Shown here one piece after another: positions 1-8,468 of a stretch of DNA of 64,000 bases. The stretch comes from Herbinix sp. (GTDB lineage: Bacteria; Bacillota; Clostridia; Lachnospirales; Lachnospiraceae). Each line of letters opens with the position of its first letter. Position 1 is the stretch's first letter. Under the pieces are notes generated by a model. It saw nothing but the letters and a program-made list of their open reading frames with translations. It was not told the DNA's origin and searched no databases. Where the stretch lies: assembly GCA_028691795.1 (NCBI GenBank), contig JAQUYQ010000002.1, positions 1 to 64,000 of the forward strand, given 5' to 3'. A program made the translations under genes and the position numbers.

Positions 1-55
1 ATTCGATAATAATTTTTTCTTTTTCATTATAGGAATACTTATGTTTAAATGCCAT
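1..55 (-). CDS. 5' end of a probable insertion-sequence protein (partial)
   Basis: Only the first 18 codons lie in the window: MAFKHKYSYNEKEKIIIE, then the sequence runs off the left edge. The basic, Tyr/Lys-rich opening followed by an amphipathic stretch resembles the helix-turn-helix N-terminus of IS3-type transposase subunits. A strong AGGAGGGAG ribosome binding site precedes the ATG. That site lies in the 3' arm of a long hairpin (60-123), a layout known from transposons that suppress translation of read-through transcripts. The family is an inference from very little sequence; another helix-turn-helix protein is possible. Confidence 0.4.
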   Translation of the reverse strand, partial: MAFKHKYSYNEKEKIIIE

Positions 56-59
56 AAAA

Positions 60-123
60 ATATGCTCCCTCCTAAGCAACAAGTGATTTTATTATTTCAC
101 TTGTCTACCTAGAAGGGAGCATA
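60..123 (-). promoter_or_regulatory. Long hairpin covering the ribosome binding site of the partial gene at 1-55
   Basis: The outer arms TATGCTCCCT and AGGGAGCATA are complementary, and an inner stem CAAGTGA / TCACTTG encloses a short AT loop. Read on the minus strand, the 3' outer arm contains AGGAGGGAG, the Shine-Dalgarno of the downstream start codon. Folding would hide it. Alternatively it is the terminator of a neighbouring gene, but no T-run follows on either side. Confidence 0.55.
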
Positions 124-171
124 TCAGAGATAGGCAAAAGCCGTCTCGTACAACACCTCGTATATTGATAA

Positions 172-1080
172 TTATTTACAAACCTGCAATGTAGCAAATA
201 ACGTATCAGTCTGTTTCGCTGCAATTAAAGATTGAACATATTCTTCATTTACCCGGTCAGACAAAATGGATTGATAAAATCCTGCCCCTCCGGGTTTTCC
301 GTTTGCTAGCCAGAAGAAATGATTTGATAAATCATATCGCTGAATAAATTGGATATTGTATTCATACCCGCTGTTCTCAAAAATATATTGTAACCCGGTT
401 TCGTTGAAATTGTAGAGATGTGCTTTTTTGTAATAAAAATCTTTGAAGGCATCGCAATGAAAGGTTTTCACCAGGATATCATCTACGTTTGGTACTTCAA
501 TATATAATTTGCCGCCTTCTTTTAAGAGGGGCTTTAATCCTTTCAGAAAATGAATGGGTTCCCCAATATGTTCCAATACATGAAACATAAATATCTTATC
601 AAACTTCTGAGAGAAATCCTGCGGATTTTTCTCTGCTTTTATTCGATCATCGTGGATAACTTCATTAATATATGTCCGAGCATGGCTATCCCACTCCGTT
701 CCGTATGTAAGATGTACCTTGTCTGCGATTGCTTTTAAAAAATAACCGATCGAACAGCCAATTTCCAAGATGTCATCCGTATAGGATAATTCCCCTTCAA
801 TGCGTGCAACACGGCTTTTTGCTTCTGGAGTAAAACGCTCAAACACTCTGTTTAATTTTTCTTGATCGTAGTAAGCGGCCGTGTGAACCTCTTCTCGAAA
901 TGTTCCGTCATAATATTCCTCTAGCTGATCCTCCTTGGGTTGTGGATAAAGAAAATGAGTATTGCAATTAAGACATTCATACATTTTACTTGAATCATCG
1001 GCTATATTTCTTATTTTATTAGGAATTGCAATAATATTATCACTGTCACATAAGGTACATTTTATTTTTACTTCGTTCAT
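172..1080 (-). CDS. Class I SAM-dependent methyltransferase with N-terminal zinc ribbon
   Basis: 302 residues. Cys8/Cys11 and Cys36/Cys39 form a zinc-ribbon-like pair of CxxC motifs. The Rossmann methyltransferase fold follows, with SAM-binding motif I ILEIGCSIGYF at about 104-114 and a FHVLEHI segment at about 166-172 typical of methyltransferase types 11/12. The C-terminal third (FKDFYYKKAHLYNF onward) resembles methyltransferases acting on sugars or small metabolites, but the substrate cannot be read. I place the start at 1080 because AAAGGA lies 8 bases upstream; the reading frame stays open further only because it runs through the 39-bp tandem repeat. It stands alone, next to a probable insertion-sequence end. 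Confidence 0.8.
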   Translation of the reverse strand: MNEVKIKCTLCDSDNIIAIPNKIRNIADDSSKMYECLNCNTHFLYPQPKEDQLEEYYDGTFREEVHTAAYYDQEKLNRVFERFTPEAKSRVARIEGELSYTDDILEIGCSIGYFLKAIADKVHLTYGTEWDSHARTYINEVIHDDRIKAEKNPQDFSQKFDKIFMFHVLEHIGEPIHFLKGLKPLLKEGGKLYIEVPNVDDILVKTFHCDAFKDFYYKKAHLYNFNETGLQYIFENSGYEYNIQFIQRYDLSNHFFWLANGKPGGAGFYQSILSDRVNEEYVQSLIAAKQTDTLFATLQVCK

Positions 1081-1160
1081 AAGATTATCCTTTACTGTTT
1101 TTGTAATTTGTTTTAAAATTGATAGTAAGAAAATACAATAAGAATATATACTAAGAGAAA

Positions 1161-1390
1161 TAGCAAGAAAACATAATAAGTATATATAATAAAAAAATAG
1201 CAAGAAAACATGATAAATATATATAATAAGAAAAAAATTGCAAGTAAACATGATAAATATATATAATAAGAAAAAATAGCAAGAAAACATAATAAGTATA
1301 TATAATAAGAAAAAATAGCAAGAAAACATGATAAATATATATAATAAGAAAAAATAGCAAGTAAACATAATAAGTATATATAGCAAGAAA
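1161..1390. repeat. 39-bp tandem repeat, about six copies
   Basis: Units begin at 1161, 1198, 1238, 1277, 1316, 1355 and 1381. Most are 39 bp and contain TAGCAAGAAAACAT followed by ATATATAATAAG. Two variants alternate (CATAATAAGTATATAT and CATGATAAATATATAT). Because 39 is divisible by three, the minus strand stays open in more than one frame and yields a spurious 13-residue hydrophobic repeat. There are no unique spacers, so it is not CRISPR. The rest of 1081-1600 holds AT-rich DNA, including degenerate direct repeats of TTAGTAATTGAAAT (about 1516-1567). Confidence 0.9.
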
Positions 1391-1600
1391 ATAAAAATTA
1401 GGGATTTTGTATGTTACATATTGTAATTGAAGTTAAACAGGTCATCTCAATATGATGTATTAGTCATAATTTATCACAAAATAAACTATTTTGCAAGAAA
1501 TCAAGGATAGGTATTTAGTAATTGAAATAAGTAATTTAAATTAGCAATTGAAATTAGTAATTGAAAAATGAATTAGTTAATAAACTAAGAAGGAGGCAAT

Positions 1601-2089
1601 ATGATTTTTGTATTGATTGCAGTATTGATTGTAATTGTGGAATATAAGATTAAGAATTATATGGACACGAATTTAAAGCTGGGTGATAAGAAGGAATTAT
1701 TGGGTGGTAAAATAATACTTAATAAATATTACAATAAAGGAGCTTTTCTTAATTTTATGGAAAACAAAAAGGAGATAGTCAAGACCATCTCCTGTATATT
1801 CCTTGGTATTTTAATTCTCCTTTTTGCAATTATGCTACCTAAGAAGGGCAACAAATTAATTAAATTGGGTTTATCTCTGGTTCTGGGTGGTGCTATCAGT
1901 AATGTATCCGACCGCTATCTGCGTGGTTATGTTGTTGATTACTTCAGTATTAATTGTAAATGTAAAAAGCTGAAGAATATCGTGTTTAACCTGGCAGATA
2001 TCGCTATTTTTCTTGGATCATTTTTAATATTTCTATCTTCCGCTTTCTCTGGAATAATCAAGAGCGGCACCGACAAAACCGCGGAATAA
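1601..2089 (+). CDS. lspA: Signal peptidase II (lipoprotein signal peptidase) family protein
   Basis: 162 residues, a usual LspA length. It cleaves the signal peptide of prolipoproteins at the membrane. Family motifs are visible: NKGAF at about 45-49, the [10 protein letters not shown] block with Asn101 and Asp104, catalytic Asp113 in VVDYF and catalytic Asp133 in FNLADIAIF. Four hydrophobic segments (about 1-13, 61-79, 88-105, 130-148) fit the four-helix topology. AGGAGG sits 5 bases before the ATG. The last 57 bases overlap the 3' end of pyrG on the other strand, so the polar C-terminal tail after residue 150 is encoded antisense to pyrG. It is somewhat divergent from housekeeping LspA, so a second paralogue is possible. 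Confidence 0.85.
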   Translation: MIFVLIAVLIVIVEYKIKNYMDTNLKLGDKKELLGGKIILNKYYNKGAFLNFMENKKEIVKTISCIFLGILILLFAIMLPKKGNKLIKLGLSLVLGGAISNVSDRYLRGYVVDYFSINCKCKKLKNIVFNLADIAIFLGSFLIFLSSAFSGIIKSGTDKTAE

Positions 2090-3649
2090 CGGATGAGGCT
2101 TATTCGGTCTTGACTTAAATTCAGGATGCGCCTGAGTAGCTAAGAACCAAGGGTGTTCTCCCAGTTCTATCATTTCTACTATACGACCATCCGGAGAAAG
2201 CCCGGAAAGTTTCATGTTATTTTTGATAAAATCATTACGATAATAATTATTTACCTCATAACGGTGGCGATGTCTTTCTTGAATTGTTTTCTCGCCGTAT
2301 AACTGGTATGCTATACTGTTTTCATCAAGTACACAGGGGTAGGTACCAAGCCTTAAAGTACCGCCAATATCTTCGATGCCATCCTGCTCCGGCATCAGAT
2401 GGATGATAGGATGATTGGTGGAGGGATCTAATTCCACGCTGTGAGCATCCTTAAATCCAATCACATTACGAGCAAATTCTACTAATGCCAACTGCATGCC
2501 AAGACATAATCCTAGGAATGGGATTTTATTCTCTCTGGCATATTGGATGGCATTTATTTTGCCTTCTATTCCACGATCACCAAAACCACCTGGTACAAGA
2601 ATACCTGATACATCATGAAGAAGCTCATCAACATTTTCTTTGGTGACTGTTTCAGAAGGAATCCATTTGATGTTAATCGAAGCGTGCTGAGCAACTGCAC
2701 CATGCTTTAAGGATTCTACAACGCTAATATAAGCATCATGAAGTTGAGTGTATTTTCCGACAAGTGCTACGGTAACTTCCGCTTTCGGATTCTTAAGAGA
2801 TTGTACCATATCCTCCCAATCTGCAAGGTCAGGAGTAGGACAAGGTAAATCAAGGCAGGACAAGGTCACATCAGCAAGATGTTCCTTTTCCAGTGCAAGC
2901 GGAGCTTCATATAAATATTCTACATCCAGGTTCTGCAATACATTCTTACTAGGAACATTACAAAAGAGAGCGATTTTATCTTTGATGCCGTTCTCTAACG
3001 GAAGTTCTGTTCTACAAACGATAATGTCAGGACGAATTCCCATTCCCTGAAGTTCTTTTACACTGGCCTGAGTAGGTTTAGTCTTCATTTCACCGGATGC
3101 CTTAAGGTAAGGCATTAAGGTTACATGAATCAAAGCAACATTATGTTCGCCGATTTCCTGACGGAACTGGCGAATTGCTTCTAAGAATGGCTGGCTTTCG
3201 ATATCACCAACGGTGCCACCTACTTCGATAATGGCAATATGGGTATCGTTACTTTGATCATTTCTATAAAAACGGCTCTTTATTTCATTGGTAATGTGAG
3301 GAATTACTTGTACTGTTCCTCCGCCAAAATCACCGCGTCTTTCTTTGGATAATACAGACCAATAGATTTTGCCAGTAGTAACATTAGACATTTTATTAAG
3401 GCTTTCATCGATAAATCTTTCATAATGTCCTAAATCGAGATCTGTCTCTGCACCATCATCCGTTACAAATACCTCTCCATGCTGGATAGGATTCATTGTA
3501 CCCGGATCGATATTGATATAGGGGTCAAATTTTTGCATCGTTACATGATAACCGCGTGCTTTTAACAATCGTCCGAGGGAAGCTGCAGTGATACCCTTTC
3601 CCAAACCTGATACAACACCGCCGGTTACAAATACATATTTAACAGCCAT
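2033..3649 (-). CDS. pyrG: CTP synthase
   Basis: 538 residues, full family length. It converts UTP to CTP with glutamine as nitrogen donor, the last step of de novo pyrimidine synthesis. The N-terminal synthetase domain opens with [16 protein letters not shown], containing the ATP-binding P-loop-like motif. The C-terminal class I glutamine amidotransferase shows the oxyanion loop VPGGFGDRG, nucleophile Cys in [11 protein letters not shown] and a terminal His-Pro-Glu. An AGGAGG-type site precedes the ATG. It is monocistronic with a roughly 210-base leader that looks like an attenuator. Its 3' end overlaps the convergent lspA by 57 bp, so each gene terminates inside the other. Confidence 0.97.
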   Translation of the reverse strand: MAVKYVFVTGGVVSGLGKGITAASLGRLLKARGYHVTMQKFDPYINIDPGTMNPIQHGEVFVTDDGAETDLDLGHYERFIDESLNKMSNVTTGKIYWSVLSKERRGDFGGGTVQVIPHITNEIKSRFYRNDQSNDTHIAIIEVGGTVGDIESQPFLEAIRQFRQEIGEHNVALIHVTLMPYLKASGEMKTKPTQASVKELQGMGIRPDIIVCRTELPLENGIKDKIALFCNVPSKNVLQNLDVEYLYEAPLALEKEHLADVTLSCLDLPCPTPDLADWEDMVQSLKNPKAEVTVALVGKYTQLHDAYISVVESLKHGAVAQHASINIKWIPSETVTKENVDELLHDVSGILVPGGFGDRGIEGKINAIQYARENKIPFLGLCLGMQLALVEFARNVIGFKDAHSVELDPSTNHPIIHLMPEQDGIEDIGGTLRLGTYPCVLDENSIAYQLYGEKTIQERHRHRYEVNNYYRNDFIKNNMKLSGLSPDGRIVEMIELGEHPWFLATQAHPEFKSRPNKPHPLFRGFVGAALDYSRESGR

Positions 3650-3730
3650 TCATTCTCCTCCTTTATAGTTATGACAACTGGTTTGTTACGCAGTTCGTCT
3701 AATTCTCTTATATTATTGTATTTAAGCAAT

Positions 3731-3890
3731 AAAAAAAGCCATCAACCTGGTCGAAGTGGAAGGTTTAAGGCAAAGTTTATATAAATAGCCGGTAGATCCT
3801 AATATCGGACCTTAAACCAGATTCCGGCTCCCTTGCTGGTATGATGTACAATTTCTGCTATAGTATACTACATCCGATAAAAGAAGTCAA
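3731..3890 (-). promoter_or_regulatory. pyrG promoter and candidate attenuator leader
   Basis: On the minus strand TTGACT (3885-3890), 17 bases, then TATACT (3862-3867) form a near-consensus promoter. The transcript would contain GGTTTAAGG (3810-3818 on +) able to pair with CCTTAAACC (3762-3770). The second strand is also the 5' arm of an intrinsic terminator (GCCTTAAACCT / AGGTTGATGGC, 3738-3771) followed by seven T. The two pairings are mutually exclusive, so a switch between readthrough and termination is likely. A third stem, ACCAG / CTGGT, could also compete. Bacillus pyrG is regulated by CTP-dependent slippage at a run of initiating G; I see no such run here, so the mechanism is open. 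Confidence 0.65.
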
Positions 3891-3899
3891 TTATCACAA

Positions 3900-4260
3900 A
3901 TAAATATCTAAAACATTTTAAATCCATTTTAAATCCGCAATTAAAACCATCTTAATCCATTATACGATCTTAATAAAAACGACGGTAGAGCGTCTATTTG
4001 GTGATGAAGCCTTTTTTGTTGTAAGTGAGTATGGCAAATATACTGGAGGGTATAAATTATAAATTGTATGTAGGATTAGGATAGCCGGACATGGCAGTAG
4101 TCATTCCATAAGCTTTAAAATATTTGATTAAATACACTTGAGATATCGCTTCATAAAAAATGTTATGTGAGATAGTCACTGAGTATTAATCAGGAGCATG
4201 TATTATAAAAGGAGGATTTATAGTAAAAAATTATCTCTACATAATTTATACACAGAATTT
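3900..4260. other. Intergenic, nothing recognised
   Basis: AT-rich stretch between the divergent pyrG and ftsH promoters. I see no supported gene. One AAAGGAGG at about 4208 is followed by no usable start codon and may be a fossil ribosome binding site. Confidence 0.5.
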
Positions 4261-4274
4261 TAAGAACAATTTTA

Positions 4275-4303
4275 TTGATTTATGGTAAGACTATAGATAT
4301 AAT
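4275..4303 (+). promoter_or_regulatory. Probable ftsH promoter
   Basis: TTGATT (4275-4280), a 17-base spacer and TATAAT (4298-4303), about 150 bases upstream of the ftsH start. Assigned by consensus match only. Confidence 0.6.
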
Positions 4304-4452
4304 GAGTAAAGCGGTAAGTATTAGCAATACAATGGAGATCTGAACTTAGGTCTAGGTCAGACTTACATTTTGTAAATAGAGCCGGGTATCCGGTATCACA
4401 GAATGCAATTGCGTTCTATGTAAATAGATGTTTTAATGAATAGGAGGATTTC

Positions 4453-6405
4453 GTGGATAATAATAATAAACAAAATAAAAATGGTATGCCAAATAAAACG
4501 GCTCTTATCATAATATTAGGTTCGTCCTTAGTTATCTGGTATATATTTTCAATGTTATCAACAGAGCTTAGGGATGGAGCAAAAAAAGAAATTACGTATA
4601 ATGCATTCTTACAGATGCTGGATGAGAAAAAAGTGGAATCGGTTATCGTCAAGGGAGAGCAGATTTTAATTACACCGGTAGGTCAGGATGATAAAGCCAT
4701 TAAGACAACCTATTACACCGGTTACTTTTATGATTTGGATCTGGTTAACCGTCTGCATGAAGCAGGTGTAGATTTTGGGGCTAAGGCAGAGACTACCAAC
4801 TGGATGAATTCCATTTTATCCATGTTCTTACCGATGATAGCAATTTACGTCGTTATGTGGTTTTTGTTTAAAGCCATCTCAAAAAACAGTGGCGGCGTAA
4901 TGGGTGTTGGTAAAAGTAATGCAAAGATATACGTAGAAAAGACGACTGGAGTAACCTTTAAGGATGTTGCAGGTGAAGAGGAAGCAAAGGAATCAGTAAC
5001 TGAAATTGTTGATTTCCTGCATAATCCCGCAAAATATACCCGCATTGGTGCAAAGCTTCCGAAGGGTGCATTGCTTGTAGGACCTCCCGGAACAGGTAAA
5101 ACCTTATTGGCGAAGGCCGTTGCCGGAGAAGCTAAAGTACCCTTCTTCTCACTGTCCGGTTCTGATTTCGTAGAAATGTTTGTTGGTGTAGGTGCCTCCA
5201 GAGTTAGAGATTTATTCAAACAGGCACAGCAATCTGCCCCTTGTATTATTTTTATCGATGAGATCGATGCTATCGGTAAGAGTCGTGATTCTCATTACGG
5301 CGGTGGTAATGACGAGAGAGAACAAACCTTGAATCAGCTGCTTTCTAATATGGATGGTTTTGATTCTTCCAAGGGCTTAGTAATCCTTGGCGCAACAAAT
5401 AGACCGGAAGTGCTTGATAAGGCATTACTTCGTCCGGGACGTTTTGACAGAAGAATTATCGTTGATAAACCTGATTTAAAAGGTAGAATAGAAATACTTA
5501 AGGTACATGCTAAGAATGTACTGATGCATGACTCCATAGATTTGGAGGCAATTGCAAAGGCAACCTCCGGAGCAGTTGGTTCGGATCTTGCTAATATGAT
5601 CAATGAAGCAGCAATTTTAGCTGTAAAGAAGGGTAGAACCGTTGTTACCCAAGATGATTTGTTTGAATCAGTTGAAGTGGTAATCGCTGGTAAAGAGAAG
5701 AAGGATCGTATTCTTGGTAAGGAAGAGAAGCGTATCGTAGCATATCATGAAGTTGGCCACGCTTTGGTTACTGCCTTAGAGAAAAATGCAGAACCGGTGC
5801 AAAAGATTACAATTGTTCCAAGAACAATGGGATCTTTGGGTTATGTTATGCAGGTTCCAGAAGAAGAGAAATACTTAATGAGTAAGGATGAAATCCTGAC
5901 CCGTATCGTAACACTTTATGGAGGGCGTGCAGCAGAAAAGTTAGTATTCAATTCTATCACTACAGGTGCTTCCAATGATATTGAGAAAGCAACCTCGCTT
6001 GCAAGAGCTATGGTAACCCAATACGGTATGTCCGATAAATTTGGTTTGATGGGTTTGGAATCTGTAGAAAGCAAATATCTTGATGGCAGATCAGTATTGA
6101 ATTGTGGGGAAGAAACTGCAGGAGAGATTGATAAGGAAGTAATGCAGATTCTGAAAGAGTGCTATGATAAAGCGGAGCAGTTACTTGAAGGAAACCGTGA
6201 GGTTCTTGATAAAATCGCCGAGTATTTAATTAATAAAGAAACTATCACAGGTGAAGAGTTCATGAAGTTATATAATGAAGTAAAGGGTATTGTGGTAGAA
6301 CCAAAGGAAGAGACTTTGGTAAAATTAGAAGCACCATTAGAAGCACCAAAGGAAGAGTTTGAATTTCCGGATAATGTGTACGATAAATTTTCCGGATTAC
6401 AATAG
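4453..6405 (+). CDS. ftsH: ATP-dependent zinc metalloprotease FtsH
   Basis: 650 residues. Membrane-anchored AAA+ protease that degrades misfolded membrane proteins and short-lived regulators. Two transmembrane segments (about 14-32 and 118-138) bracket an extracytoplasmic region. Then come Walker A GPPGTGKT (about 209), Walker [12 protein letters not shown], the second region of homology [20 protein letters not shown] and the zinc site HEVGH (about 432-436). Start is GTG with GGAGG 7 bases upstream. It is transcribed alone from a promoter near 4275 and ends at a strong terminator (6458-6502). In many Firmicutes ftsH follows tilS-hpt; here it is separated from them. Confidence 0.97.
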   Translation: MDNNNKQNKNGMPNKTALIIILGSSLVIWYIFSMLSTELRDGAKKEITYNAFLQMLDEKKVESVIVKGEQILITPVGQDDKAIKTTYYTGYFYDLDLVNRLHEAGVDFGAKAETTNWMNSILSMFLPMIAIYVVMWFLFKAISKNSGGVMGVGKSNAKIYVEKTTGVTFKDVAGEEEAKESVTEIVDFLHNPAKYTRIGAKLPKGALLVGPPGTGKTLLAKAVAGEAKVPFFSLSGSDFVEMFVGVGASRVRDLFKQAQQSAPCIIFIDEIDAIGKSRDSHYGGGNDEREQTLNQLLSNMDGFDSSKGLVILGATNRPEVLDKALLRPGRFDRRIIVDKPDLKGRIEILKVHAKNVLMHDSIDLEAIAKATSGAVGSDLANMINEAAILAVKKGRTVVTQDDLFESVEVVIAGKEKKDRILGKEEKRIVAYHEVGHALVTALEKNAEPVQKITIVPRTMGSLGYVMQVPEEEKYLMSKDEILTRIVTLYGGRAAEKLVFNSITTGASNDIEKATSLARAMVTQYGMSDKFGLMGLESVESKYLDGRSVLNCGEETAGEIDKEVMQILKECYDKAEQLLEGNREVLDKIAEYLINKETITGEEFMKLYNEVKGIVVEPKEETLVKLEAPLEAPKEEFEFPDNVYDKFSGLQ

Positions 6406-6457
6406 TAAAAGTGAAGTTATATGTAAGTGATTTTAAGGACTATATTAAATGGAAGAG

Positions 6458-6502
6458 GGATTATTTGAAGGAACTGAGGCTCCTTCGGATAATCCTTTTT
6501 TT
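6458..6502 (+). terminator. ftsH transcription terminator
   Basis: GGATTATTTGAAGGA (6458-6472) pairs with TCCTTCGGATAATCC (6481-6495) around an 8-base loop and is followed by seven T. Confidence 0.93.
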
Positions 6503-6643
6503 GATTATACTTGTGTTTAAAGTTCATGTTCTGTTCATAAGTAAGATATTTGAACATGCTTCTAATTTTAATATTGTACTTATTTTAAAGAATGGTAAAA
6601 TATGGTTTACTGACTTTGATATTTTTAGTAGCAGAGAAATGTG

Positions 6644-6814
6644 ATGGATAATCATTTTTTGTATGATATTAAACTATATAATGATACATCTGATATGGGA
6701 ATAAATGTAAAAACATTCTACAAGGTGATTATGAGAATACCATATTTATCACAAGAGGAACTAATATTAATTTATTTAACAAAAAGTCAAGTAATAGTAA
6801 ATTCAAAATTGTAA
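6644..6814 (+). CDS. Small hypothetical ORF (56 aa), doubtful
   Basis: An open frame of 57 codons beginning MDNHFLYDIKLYND and ending in SQVIVNSKL, downstream of the ftsH terminator. It has no strong ribosome binding site at its first ATG. An internal ATG at 6731 is preceded by AAGGTGATT, a better site, and would give 27 residues. I recognise no family. It is followed at 6825 by AGGAGGGAG and an ATG at 6836 that opens a 36-residue frame running antisense into the PHP gene. The series may be fossils of a lost operon or of a junction left by a rearrangement. Confidence 0.25.
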   Translation: MDNHFLYDIKLYNDTSDMGINVKTFYKVIMRIPYLSQEELILIYLTKSQVIVNSKL

Positions 6815-6840
6815 TTCATACAAGGAGGGAGCTTTATGGA

Positions 6841-7668
6841 TCATAATCCTGCCAAATTTAACATAGAAATTGGTATGTTCATTTCACCAACTTCTGCAGT
6901 TCCAAATTCACCATGGCAATCTGAGCCTGTAGTAATAAGCAGGTTATGATTCTTGCAAACCTGAAGACAGATCTTTGTAATTTCCTCCGTATGTGTTGGA
7001 TAATAGCATTCAATACCGTCAATTCCATAAGATATCAACCGTAGCACTTCGTTTTCAAAAACGGTAATATCGGCTTCTTTCACAGTCACGCCCGGATGAG
7101 CAAGAACTGCCTTACCTCCGGCCTTGTGGATATTTTGACATACTGTTTGAACCGATGGAAAATCTACACAGTCATAAGTGCATCCATACCTTGGGTATAA
7201 TGCAAAGCCTTCTCGTAAACTCGTTGTCAGTCCCTTTTCGACCAGATAATGGAGAGCTTTCCATCCACCTTTTGTTCGGTCATAAGTATAAGCATTATAG
7301 TCGGATACAGAGATACAATCATAATCCGCCTGCATTTTTTCAATAAGCATGGAATTGACGGTATCTAGAAGTATCCGATTTCTTTTGACAAAACTGCAAA
7401 ACTCTTTATCCTGCAGATTAATACCATATCCAAGAATATGGGTATTGTTAACATTGTCAAGAGAACTCAATTCAATGCCGGTAATGTAATGGACTTCTTT
7501 TCCTAGACAGAGCTCCTGTAACTCTAGCGTTCCATCCAACGTATCATGGTCAGTTATGGTCAAAAGTCCAACACCTCTAGGTAAGGCTGCCTCCAGAATT
7601 TCTTTCGGTGACATGGTTCCATCCGAATAATAAGAATGAATGTGTAAATCTGCAATCTTGTCTGTCAT
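6841..7668 (-). CDS. PHP-domain phosphoesterase (TrpH/RNase AM-like)
   Basis: 275 residues. The polymerase-and-histidinol-phosphatase fold is shown by DLHIHSYYSDG (residues 7-17), TITDHDTLDG (about 37-46), the ITGIELSS segment, AHPG and the terminal GSDCHG, which together supply the His/Asp/Glu ligands of a multinuclear metal site. Family members hydrolyse nucleotide or 3',5'-bisphosphate substrates or trim RNA 5' ends; the exact substrate cannot be read. The ATG is preceded by TGGAGG at good spacing. It is monocistronic and points toward ftsH. Confidence 0.85.
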   Translation of the reverse strand: MTDKIADLHIHSYYSDGTMSPKEILEAALPRGVGLLTITDHDTLDGTLELQELCLGKEVHYITGIELSSLDNVNNTHILGYGINLQDKEFCSFVKRNRILLDTVNSMLIEKMQADYDCISVSDYNAYTYDRTKGGWKALHYLVEKGLTTSLREGFALYPRYGCTYDCVDFPSVQTVCQNIHKAGGKAVLAHPGVTVKEADITVFENEVLRLISYGIDGIECYYPTHTEEITKICLQVCKNHNLLITTGSDCHGEFGTAEVGEMNIPISMLNLAGL

Positions 7669-8400
7669 CTGTAAACCTCCAAAGTTTTAATAAAATTTCC
7701 GCAATTTAAATTCGTATTGTTATGAAATTGTTTCAAGAATGCTATACGGTATTACTAATATTCTTAGCAAAATTAAATTCTATATGATAGAAGAATACTA
7801 AAATTATTTAACAGTTTTCTTATATTTTTTGTATCAAAATATCCTCCTGTATAACTATTATGGAAGATATCAGCTATGTAGCTTTGAAGTGGAATTATTA
7901 TTACTAATCCAAACAGAAACGGAATTAAAAGTGGGATCTTCAAAGTTATTAAATATCATACTGGTATGAAAGGGAAATAATAACAAGATACATAGGATTC
8001 TGATATTATCAATATAATATTTTCGCATGCGGTCTCCATAATGCTTCTAGATGTAATTAAATTAATGAATACTGAAATCGATTTCGTATTTTTTGAAATT
8101 CGTATAAATTATTACCATTATATAACATAAATTTTAAATGTTCTACCCGTAGGGCAGTTTAATTTCTGAAAGGTTCGTTAATGATTTTCCTATGCTTAAA
8201 ACTACAGCAAGAAAACTGTTTATTGGAGTAGCCTTTGTGGTGGGATTATCCATGGCAAAAGCAAAAATAGAAAAAGGGAATATAAGTATCTGGTATCCTT
8301 AGTATCATAGTAGAACAGAACAAAGACAGGTTTCTGGCCGGGATTTCTGTCAGCAACCGTTCCTAGAACACTAACTAAAAAAAATCGCCTAAGCTATAAA
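7669..8400. other. Intergenic, nothing clearly functional
   Basis: AT-rich gap between divergent genes. It contains a 36-codon frame (8192-8302) without a ribosome binding site, and one copy of a 21-bp motif TGTCAGCAACCGTTCCTAGAA (8349-8369) that recurs at 15989-16009. Confidence 0.5.
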
Positions 8401-8429
8401 TTGACTTAATATTATGGCTGATGTAAAAT
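8401..8429 (+). promoter_or_regulatory. Probable uvrC promoter
   Basis: TTGACT (8401-8406), exactly 17 bases, TAAAAT (8424-8429), 40 bases before the uvrC ATG. Confidence 0.7.
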
Positions 8430-8468
8430 GCTTATATCAAAAGGTGATGTTTTCGCTAGGAGTAATAT

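Noticed and set aside
1081..1386. Extension of the methyltransferase frame with a repeating 13-residue hydrophobic pattern
   Set aside because: It is only the translation of the 39-bp tandem repeat; a good ribosome binding site sits at the internal start (1080).
1161..1390. CRISPR-like array
   Set aside because: Units are contiguous with no unique spacers, AT-rich, and no cas genes are present.
3735..3840. T-box leader before pyrG
   Set aside because: The T-box consensus AGGGTGG-ACCGCG and specifier loop are absent.
6411..6644. 77-residue hydrophobic frame after ftsH
   Set aside because: It is read through the ftsH terminator hairpin and has no ribosome binding site.
8192..8302. 36-residue frame with a hydrophobic start
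   Set aside because: No ribosome binding site and no recognisable similarity; chance frame more likely.
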